Origin: Thermoleophilaceae bacterium
Lineage (GTDB): Bacteria; Actinomycetota; Thermoleophilia; Solirubrobacterales; Thermoleophilaceae
Assembly: GCA_013812065.1 (NCBI GenBank)
Contig: JACCUC010000097.1
Coordinates: 1-11,550 of the forward strand
DNA length: 11,550 nt
Direction: 5' to 3'
Shown: positions 6,987 through 11,550 of the stretch, one piece after another
How the letters are laid out: the number at the start of each line of letters is the position of its first letter
Position numbering within the stretch: the first letter of the stretch is position 1
Program-made: the position numbers and the translations under genes
The notes under the pieces: generated by a model
What the model was told of the DNA's origin: nothing
Database searches by the model: none
What the model saw: the letters and a program-made list of their open reading frames with translations, nothing else

Positions 6987-7015
6987 GGTACGCGAACGCC
7001 CACGCCGGGGATAAT
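6987..7015 (+). promoter_or_regulatory. Possible sigma70-type promoter of icd
   Basis: GATAAT at 7010-7015 is a good -10 match and the most AT-rich hexamer in the 114-bp gap between the M50 gene and icd. The position 17 bp upstream (6987-6992, GGTACG) is a poor -35. A start near 7022 would leave a leader of about 45 nt. The assignment rests on the -10 only. Confidence 0.35.
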
Positions 7016-7068
7016 GCCCCAGCGTGCGCCCCTCTGGGCGGCCCCGAATGTGAATCGAGAGGAGCGAC

Positions 7069-8163
7069 GTGGCGTATCAGGTGACCTTCATCCGCGGCGA
7101 CGGCACCGGCCCGGAGATCTCCGAGGCGGTGCGGCGCGTCCTCGAGGCCACCGGCGTCGACTTCGAGTGGGACTGGCAGGAGGCGGGCGCCGACGTCTAC
7201 GAGGAGGAGGGCAACCCGCTGCCCGACCGCGTGGTCGACTCGATTAGGGAGCGCGGCCTGGCGATCAAGGGACCCGTCACCACGCCCGTCGGGTCCGGCT
7301 TTCGCTCCATCAACGTCGCTTTGCGCAAGGAGCTCGATCTCTACGCCTGCCTGCGCCCCTGCAAGGCCTACGAAGGGGTGCGCACCCGCTTCCCGGACAC
7401 CGACTTAGTCGTCGTCCGCGAGAACCACGAGGACCTGTACGCCGGGGTGGAGTTCGAGCGCGGTGATCCTGACACCGAGAAGCTGCGCCAGTTCATCAAG
7501 GACACCGAGGGCACCGAGCTGCGTGAGGACATCGGCGTCACCATCAAGGCGATCTCCGAGTACGGCACCAGGCGGATCGTCGAGGCGGCCTTCGAGTACG
7601 CCCGCGCCTACGGCCGGTCGAAGGTGACCGCAGCCCACAAGGCCAACATCATGAAGTACTCCGACGGCCTGTTTCTCGAGGTGGCGCGCGCGGTGGCGGA
7701 GGAGTACGACGACATCGAGTTCGAGGACCGCATCATCGACAACCTGTGCAACCAGCTCGTCTCGCGACCGGAGGAGTACGACGTCGTGGTCCTACCGAAC
7801 CTCTACGGAGACATCGTCTCGGACCTCGGTGCCGGCTTGATCGGCGGCCTCGGGGTGGCGCCGGGCGCAAACGTGGGTGAGGATTACGCTGTGTTCGAAG
7901 CCGTGCACGGCTCGGCGCCCAAGTACAGGGGTCAGAACAAGGTGAATCCGATGGCGCTCCTGCTCTCAGGAGTGATGCTCCTGCGCCACATCGAGGAGAC
8001 CGACGCCGCCCAGCGCATGGAGGAGGCCATCGCCGAGGTCATCAAGGAGGGCGCCTCGGTGACCTACGACATGAAGCCGAGCCGCGACGATCCGAGTGCG
8101 GTCGGCACCTCCGACGTCGCCGACGCGGTGATCGCGAAGATGGAAGAGCGGGTGGCGGCCTGA
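7069..8163 (+). CDS. icd: Isocitrate dehydrogenase, probably NADP-dependent
   Basis: A 364-aa beta-decarboxylating dehydrogenase that converts isocitrate to 2-oxoglutarate. The N-terminus has the family FIRGDGTGPEI motif. Isocitrate-binding residues align with E. coli Icd: S80-I-N82-VAL-R86, R96 (CLRP), R117 and Y124 in RENHEDLY, K191, D224, and D248/D252 in NLYGDIVSD. The SxN motif and RENHEDLY separate it from 3-isopropylmalate dehydrogenase. The coenzyme loop reads HGSAPKYRGQNKVNP; K285, Y286 and V292 match the NADP-selecting K344, Y345 and V351 of E. coli Icd, and the later TYD tyrosine is also kept. NAD enzymes usually have Asp-Ile at the K-Y position. It is shorter than E. coli Icd (416 aa) and close to the compact IDH/IPMDH size. 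The GTG start has GAGAGGAG at 7057-7064 just upstream. Homoisocitrate or tartrate dehydrogenase is a less likely alternative. Confidence 0.88.
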   Translation: MAYQVTFIRGDGTGPEISEAVRRVLEATGVDFEWDWQEAGADVYEEEGNPLPDRVVDSIRERGLAIKGPVTTPVGSGFRSINVALRKELDLYACLRPCKAYEGVRTRFPDTDLVVVRENHEDLYAGVEFERGDPDTEKLRQFIKDTEGTELREDIGVTIKAISEYGTRRIVEAAFEYARAYGRSKVTAAHKANIMKYSDGLFLEVARAVAEEYDDIEFEDRIIDNLCNQLVSRPEEYDVVVLPNLYGDIVSDLGAGLIGGLGVAPGANVGEDYAVFEAVHGSAPKYRGQNKVNPMALLLSGVMLLRHIEETDAAQRMEEAIAEVIKEGASVTYDMKPSRDDPSAVGTSDVADAVIAKMEERVAA

Positions 8164-8165
8164 TC

Positions 8166-8192
8166 GGTCGCGCCCGTCACCGGGGCGCGACC
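8166..8192. terminator. GC-rich hairpin between convergent genes icd and the winged-helix gene
   Basis: GGTCGCGCCC (8166-8175) and GGGCGCGACC (8183-8192) form a perfect 10-bp stem with a 7-nt loop, starting 3 bp after the icd stop codon. No T-tract follows on either strand, so this is a terminator of the actinobacterial hairpin-only kind at best, or an mRNA 3'-end stabiliser. The position, just after icd and before the convergent gene's stop, supports a role in ending transcripts. Confidence 0.6.
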
Positions 8193-8231
8193 CGCGCGAT
8201 CAGCCGTGAGGGGCCCTTCGGCCCAGGGAGC

Positions 8232-8651
8232 TCAGCGCGCGAAGAAGCCGCGCCCCTCCTTCTCGACCGCGCCCTGGCTCTGGAGGTCGGCCATGATCCG
8301 GTAGAGATAGTTGCGCTGCTTCATTCCGAGCCGGTCGGCGATCTCGGCCACGGTGATGCCGGGGTTCTGGCGCACGAGCTCGAGGGTCTCTCCGGAGCGC
8401 CCACCGGCGCGCTGACGCCGGCGCCGGCGCCCGTTGGCCGGTGCCGCCCGCCGTCCGCTTCCGGCCGCCGTGCGAGCGCTTGTCCCGCCGCTGCGCGGGC
8501 CTCTCGCCCGGCCACTCGGGGCCGGTTGCCCGTCGAGCCCCTCGAGCGCGGCCTTGGCCCGCTCGAGCCGGTTGTACTCCTCCTGGAGCGGGCGCAGCTC
8601 TTCGAGCCGTCGCTCGATCTCCGCCCTGGTATCGGTCAAGAAGTCAGCCAT
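8232..8651 (-). CDS. Coiled-coil / Arg-rich linker / winged-helix DNA-binding protein
   Basis: A 139-aa putative regulator or nucleoid-associated protein. Residues 5-40 are charged and heptad-like (TRAEIERRLEELR, NRLERAKAALEGL), a likely short coiled coil for dimerisation. Residues 41-86 form a disordered Gly/Ala/Arg/Ser linker with a run of five arginines, likely to contact DNA non-specifically. Residues 88-139 are a winged helix (LELVRQNPGITVAEIADRLG, RNYLYRIMADLQSQGAVEKEG, FFAR) of the MarR/ArsR-like fold. The start ATG at 8651 has a strong AAGGGAGGA, 5 nt upstream. The gene is divergent from mdh with 36 bp between start codons, so it may control itself and mdh. I do not recognise a named family member. 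Confidence 0.85.
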   Translation of the reverse strand: MADFLTDTRAEIERRLEELRPLQEEYNRLERAKAALEGLDGQPAPSGRARGPRSGGTSARTAAGSGRRAAPANGRRRRRQRAGGRSGETLELVRQNPGITVAEIADRLGMKQRNYLYRIMADLQSQGAVEKEGRGFFAR

Positions 8652-8687
8652 ACGTGTCCTCCCTTATGAAAGGTAAAGGTCAAGTCA
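8652..8687. promoter_or_regulatory. 36-bp divergent start region between the winged-helix gene and mdh
   Basis: This AT-richer patch separates the two start codons. It contains the minus-strand ribosome site AGGGAGGA (8657-8664) and, on the plus strand, two AAAGGT-like repeats and a CAAGTCAA motif just before the mdh ATG. A -35-like TTGACT/TTGACC is visible on the minus strand straddling 8676-8687, but no -10 stands at normal spacing. Promoters for both genes must lie partly inside the opposite coding sequence. Confidence 0.35.
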
Positions 8688-9620
8688 ATGCGTCGTACCA
8701 AGGTTACTGTAGTAGGCGCGGGCAACGTCGGCGCTTCTTGCGCCCAGAGGATCGCCGAGCGCGACTACGCGGATGTGGTCCTCGTGGACATCGTCGAGGG
8801 ACTGCCTCAGGGCAAGGCGCTCGACATGAACCAGTCCGGGCCGGTGGTCGGGTACGAGCCGAACCTCATCGGTACCAATACCTACGAGGACACGTCGGGT
8901 TCGGACATCTTCATCATCACCTCGGGGCTCGCTCGCCAGCCCGGCATGAGTCGTGACGATCTGCTCCAGAAGAACAAGCAGATCGTCACCGGCGTCGCCC
9001 GCGAGGTGGCCGACCGCTCCCCCGACGCCATCCTCATCGTGGTCACAAACCCGCTCGACGCGATGTGCCACGTCGCTTCGGACGCGACCAAGTTTCCCCG
9101 CCAGCGAGTGGTCGGCATGGCCGGGATCCTCGACTCGGCACGGTTTCGCACCTTCCTCTCCTGGGAGCTCGGAGTGTCGGCCAAGGATGTCAACGGCTTC
9201 GTCCTCGGTGGGCACGGCGACACCATGGTCCCGTGCGTCAGCTACACCACGGTGGCCGGCGTGCCGGTCGAGCAGCGCATCTCCGCCGACCGGCTCGAGG
9301 AGATCGTCCAGCGCACGCGCGACGGCGGCGCCGAGATCGTCAAGCTGCTCGAGAAGGGCTCGGCCTACTACGCCCCCTCAGCCGCGGTCGCCGAGATGGT
9401 CGACGCGATCGTCCTCGACCAGAAGCGGATCCTGCCCTGCGCAGCGCTTTGTCAGGGCGAGTACGGCATCGAGGGGCTGTTCGTCGGCGTGCCGATCCGG
9501 CTCGGCGCCGAGGGCATCGAGGAGATCGTCGAGATCGAGCTGAACGCCCGCGAGCGCGAGGAGCTAGGGAAGTCGGCCGACACGGTGCGGGAGCTCGTCG
9601 GCACGTTGGCTGAGATCTAA
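8688..9620 (+). CDS. mdh: NAD-dependent malate dehydrogenase (LDH-like type)
   Basis: A 310-aa enzyme that oxidises malate to oxaloacetate in the TCA cycle. The Rossmann motif is VVGAGNVGASCA at residues 8-19. D34 at the end of the second strand favours NAD over NADP. The substrate loop ARQPGMSR has R83, which selects malate over lactate in this family, and R89. N121 in VTNPLDAM, D149 and R152 in LDSARFR, and the catalytic H176 in GGHGDTMVP are all present. Length is typical of the tetrameric LDH-like MDH found in Bacillus, Chloroflexus and many actinobacteria. A weak AAAGGT-type ribosome site precedes the ATG. It is convergent with the SRPBCC gene, leaving a 43-bp gap. Confidence 0.95.
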   Translation: MRRTKVTVVGAGNVGASCAQRIAERDYADVVLVDIVEGLPQGKALDMNQSGPVVGYEPNLIGTNTYEDTSGSDIFIITSGLARQPGMSRDDLLQKNKQIVTGVAREVADRSPDAILIVVTNPLDAMCHVASDATKFPRQRVVGMAGILDSARFRTFLSWELGVSAKDVNGFVLGGHGDTMVPCVSYTTVAGVPVEQRISADRLEEIVQRTRDGGAEIVKLLEKGSAYYAPSAAVAEMVDAIVLDQKRILPCAALCQGEYGIEGLFVGVPIRLGAEGIEEIVEIELNAREREELGKSADTVRELVGTLAEI

Positions 9621-9663
9621 AAGTTCGCCCGGCTGGGGCGCGAGGCCAGCGGAGGGCCCGCGG

Positions 9664-10098
9664 TCAGCCCTCGAGCTGCTTCTTGAGCCGGTCCAGCGAG
9701 CGCTCGACCTCCCGGCTCGCCGCGGCCGCCACCGCGCGTCCCGCGATCCGGCCGGCGGCTCCTCCGGGGAGCTGGTACTCGTTGAGGTAGGAGAAACGGG
9801 TCGTCCCCCCGCGGTCCTCGATGGCGTACACGACGCGGGCCTTCGTCCATGCGGGCCCCCTGCCCTCCCAGACCACCCTCGAGGGTCGGTCGTCCTGGGT
9901 CACCTTCCAGTTGACGGTGAAGCGCTGGCCGGCGACCTTGAGCTTCTGGACCATCTCGGAGCCCTGCTCGAGCCGGTCGGGCGCCGTCTGGAACCCCGCG
10001 TGGATGGTCACCCACTCGCCCAAGCGGTCGGGGTCCATGAGCAGCCTGTACACCTCGTCGGGTTCGACGGCGAGGTCGACCTGGCGTTCGATCTTCAC
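9664..10098 (-). CDS. SRPBCC (START-like) ligand-binding protein
   Basis: A 144-aa predicted hydrophobic-ligand-binding or polyketide-cyclase-like protein. It shows the helix-grip order: first strand KIERQVDLAVEPDEVYRLLMDPDRLGEW, central beta strands (RFTVNWKVTQDD, SRVVWEGRGP, ARVVYAIEDRGGTTRFSYLNEY), and a C-terminal amphipathic helix ending in SLDRLKKQLEG. No catalytic residue can be assigned. I chose the GTG at 10098 because it overlaps the upstream stop as GTGA, the normal SRPBCC N-terminus begins right there, and a GAGGAG lies 11 nt upstream. The frame continues to an ATG at 10128 but that stretch is Arg/Gly-rich and overlaps the upstream gene. It is co-transcribed with the NAD(P)-binding protein, suggesting a shared substrate. 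Confidence 0.82.
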   Translation of the reverse strand: MKIERQVDLAVEPDEVYRLLMDPDRLGEWVTIHAGFQTAPDRLEQGSEMVQKLKVAGQRFTVNWKVTQDDRPSRVVWEGRGPAWTKARVVYAIEDRGGTTRFSYLNEYQLPGGAAGRIAGRAVAAAASREVERSLDRLKKQLEG

Positions 10099-11012
10099 CG
10101 CGCCGCGAGCTCCTCGGTGCGCTCCCAATCCGCCAGCGCCCGCTCGACGGCCCGGCCGAAGCCGAGCGGGCGCAGGCCGTAGATCGCCGCCGCCGCGTCG
10201 TCGCGGGGAAGGAGATCGTGCTCGAGGCTCTCCATCAGGGGGCGCACGAGCCCGCGCGGCTGGTCGGTCACGGCGGCGACCAGGGCGCTCGCCGCCGGGG
10301 TCTGGTTGATTTTGAGCGGGAGCGGCAGGCGCCCGACTCCGAGCAGGTCCGCGATTCGCTCGATCATCTGGCCGTAGCTCACCGCATCCGGCCCCGCGAT
10401 GTCGAGCGACCGCCCCTCGGTGTCGGGTCGCTCGGGCGTCAGGGCGAGGTACTCGACGGCGTCGCGCTCGGCGATCGGTCGCGTGCGGTGTACCCGCCAG
10501 GCGGGAAAGGGGAGGATCCGCAGGCGCTCGACGAGCCGAACGAGGATCCGGAACGACGACGACTCGGCGCCGATCAGGATCGAGGCCCGCAGCGCGGTCG
10601 AGCGCGGCAGTCCGTCGAGCAGGATCTGCTCGACCTCGAGCCGGGAGCGCAGATGGACCGACCTGGGGCCGCCGGCGGGCACGAGCCCGCCGAGATAGAC
10701 GGCGCGCTCGAGGCCGGCGGCGCGGGCGGCGCGGGTGAAGTTGCGCGCCGCCCGGCGGTCGCGGCTCGCGAAGTCGTCGGTATCCGCCCCCATGGAGTGC
10801 ACGAGGTAGTAGGCCGTCGAGCAGCCCTGGAGCGCGTCCTCGAGGCCTTCACCCGAGACGAGATCGCCCTGTGCGGGCTCGACGCCGGGCCGCTCCTCGA
10901 CGCGCGTCGGGTCGCGGGCCAGGGCACGTACGGGCCGACCGGCGCGGCTCAGCCGCTCGATCAGGTGCCGGCCGACGTAGCCGGTCGCTCCGGTGACAAG
11001 CTCCATGGTCAT
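10095..11012 (-). CDS. NAD(P)-binding atypical short-chain dehydrogenase/reductase family protein
   Basis: A 305-aa Rossmann-fold protein. The N-terminus has the TGATGYVG glycine motif (G8, G11, G14) followed by the R-alarm segment VRALARDPTRV and a GDL acidic turn, as in atypical NmrA/NAD(P)H-binding SDRs. The YLVHSM and YLGGLVP strands are typical of the group. The YxxxK catalytic pair of classical SDRs is not seen, so it may be a redox sensor or reductase with altered chemistry. The middle (LRASILIGAESSSFRIL and RTRPIAERDAVEYLA) resembles SDRs that are often fused to a C-terminal DUF2867/SRPBCC-like domain. The start may be the ATG at 11012 or the one at 11006 (MELVTGATG); neither has a clear Shine-Dalgarno. 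It is the first gene of the pair with the SRPBCC protein. Confidence 0.87.
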   Translation of the reverse strand: MTMELVTGATGYVGRHLIERLSRAGRPVRALARDPTRVEERPGVEPAQGDLVSGEGLEDALQGCSTAYYLVHSMGADTDDFASRDRRAARNFTRAARAAGLERAVYLGGLVPAGGPRSVHLRSRLEVEQILLDGLPRSTALRASILIGAESSSFRILVRLVERLRILPFPAWRVHRTRPIAERDAVEYLALTPERPDTEGRSLDIAGPDAVSYGQMIERIADLLGVGRLPLPLKINQTPAASALVAAVTDQPRGLVRPLMESLEHDLLPRDDAAAAIYGLRPLGFGRAVERALADWERTEELAAR

Positions 11013-11306
11013 CGTCTACCAGTCCGCACAGGACTACGAGCCGCGATCCGGGTGAGACCACGCGGCCGCCCGGTTCCATTCACGGGCCGCGAAAACTCGC
11101 TCCGTGCGACCAGGCGGTGAACGCTTGCTCGATTTGGCTGCAAAGAGCAGGAAAAGCGAAAGCCCGCGATTTGCGAAGACCCGGCCTGCACGAGGGGGCG
11201 AGATCGGCGAGCATGCGCGCGGTCGCCGAGAGTGGCGGCCCCGAGATGGCGGGGGTCGTCGCAGGACGACGCGCTGGCAACGAGCGAAGCGGGAGGAACC
11301 AAGCGG
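11013..11306. other. Divergent intergenic region with inverted repeats in the leader of the Cys4 gene
   Basis: No convincing gene lies here on either strand. The segment 11120-11180 is richer in A/T than the surroundings. The right half carries several short inverted repeats on the plus strand: 11221-11227 with 11234-11240 (7 bp, one G-T), an alternative CCCCG/CGGGG at 11239-11243 and 11250-11254, a perfect GTCGTC/GACGAC stem at 11255-11260 and 11265-11270, and CGCT/AGCG at 11272-11275 and 11283-11286. Promoters for both flanking genes should lie here but I cannot place them. Confidence 0.4.
11291..11297 (+). promoter_or_regulatory. Ribosome binding site deciding the start of the Cys4 small protein
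   Basis: GGGAGGA lies 9 nt before the ATG at 11307. The longer frame starting at 11232 has no such site and its added residues look like non-coding sequence, so the 11307 start is preferred. Confidence 0.6.
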
Positions 11307-11510
11307 ATGGTGAAGGGAAAGCGCGTGACGTGCGAGGACTGCTACTTCAAGCAGAACATGCTCTGTGCCCTCGAGCTGAGCGCTCCATGCGTGACCTTCC
11401 GATCGGCCGAGCAGGGCCTGCGGCCCGAGCGCCAGCTCTCGTTCGTCTTTCGCACCCAGCGCACCCGCACCGCGTACGCGTTTCCGCAGCCGCCGGTCGC
11501 GGCCCGCTGA
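11307..11510 (+). CDS. Small conserved-looking protein with four spaced cysteines (zinc-ribbon-like)
   Basis: A 67-aa protein of unknown function. Cysteines fall as C9-x2-C12-x7-C20-x7-C28 (TCEDCYFKQ, LCALELSAPC), a spacing suited to one Zn or Fe-S site. The fourth is followed by VTFR and a basic C-terminal half (RPERQLSFVFRTQRTRTA) that could bind nucleic acid. There is no signal peptide or membrane segment. A good ribosome site at 11291-11297 supports the ATG at 11307. The Cys block with CYF and LCAL looks like an unnamed family I associate with GC-rich actinobacteria, but I cannot confirm that here. Its only neighbour in view is the divergent SDR gene. Confidence 0.72.
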   Translation: MVKGKRVTCEDCYFKQNMLCALELSAPCVTFRSAEQGLRPERQLSFVFRTQRTRTAYAFPQPPVAAR

Positions 11511-11550
11511 AGCCGGGACGCCCGCGCCGGCGTCGCGCGGCCGCCGGGCC

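Noticed and set aside
5663..7003. A 446-codon minus-strand frame overlapping the M50 gene
   Set aside because: It is extremely Arg/Pro-rich and lies in another frame of the same strand as the M50 protease, which has the catalytic motifs.
9626..9640. CGCCC/GGGCG hairpin after mdh
   Set aside because: Five base pairs with a 5-nt loop in very GC-rich sequence is expected by chance and no T-tract follows.
10098..10128. Upstream ATG start of the SRPBCC protein at 10128
   Set aside because: The added residues are Arg/Gly-rich and out of family pattern, and the GTG at 10098 couples with the upstream stop.
11283..11320. Similarity to the 5' end of the ydaO-type c-di-AMP riboswitch (GCGGGAGGAACCAA followed by GGTGAAGG)
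   Set aside because: The rest of the riboswitch core (GAATCC boxes and following stems) is absent, and this sequence is explained by the ribosome site and first codons of the Cys4 gene.
1..11550. Mobile elements, CRISPR arrays, tRNA or rRNA genes
   Set aside because: I looked for transposase or integrase reading frames, evenly spaced direct repeats and RNA gene signatures and saw none.

Overview
The window is a gene-dense, very GC-rich stretch with strong third-position G/C bias, GTG starts and tight 4-bp stop/start overlaps. It looks like chromosomal DNA of a high-GC actinobacterium. The gene styles (an E-type-like succinate dehydrogenase, a 2TM/PadR pair, an Arg-rich winged-helix protein, a small Cys4 protein) would fit the Thermoleophilia/Solirubrobacterales side of that phylum, but this placement is an inference from style only. 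I see no transposase, integrase, phage gene, CRISPR array, tRNA or rRNA.

Layout, left to right. 3-995 (+) is the 3' part of an RND-family efflux permease whose 5' end lies outside the window. 1038-4808 (-) is a three-gene operon transcribed leftwards: sdhA (flavoprotein), sdhB (iron-sulfur protein with a long C-terminal extension) and an HdrB/SdhE-like protein with two CCG domains. No sdhC or sdhD membrane-anchor gene is present, so this looks like an E-type (non-classical) succinate:quinone or fumarate reductase. 4809-5285 holds an intergenic stretch and a small 2TM-domain reading frame with no standard start codon. 5286-5822 (+) is a PadR-family repressor whose 3' end overlaps that of a convergent M50 site-2-type protease with CBS domains (5779-6954, -).

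7069-8163 (+) is an isocitrate dehydrogenase and 8688-9620 (+) a malate dehydrogenase. Between them, on the minus strand, is a small coiled-coil/Arg-rich/winged-helix DNA-binding protein (8232-8651), divergent from mdh with only 36 bp between the start codons. 9664-11012 (-) is a two-gene unit, an NAD(P)-binding atypical SDR followed by an SRPBCC protein, joined by a GTGA overlap. 11307-11510 (+) is a small protein with four spaced cysteines, preceded by a leader rich in small inverted repeats.

Taken together, succinate, isocitrate and malate dehydrogenases lie within about 8.6 kb, so this is a loose TCA-cycle neighbourhood in several transcription units. The best candidates for unusual biology are the anchor-less SdhABE-type complex with a predicted extra [4Fe-4S] cluster in SdhB, the Cys4 small protein with its structured leader, and the 2TM frame that lacks a start codon.
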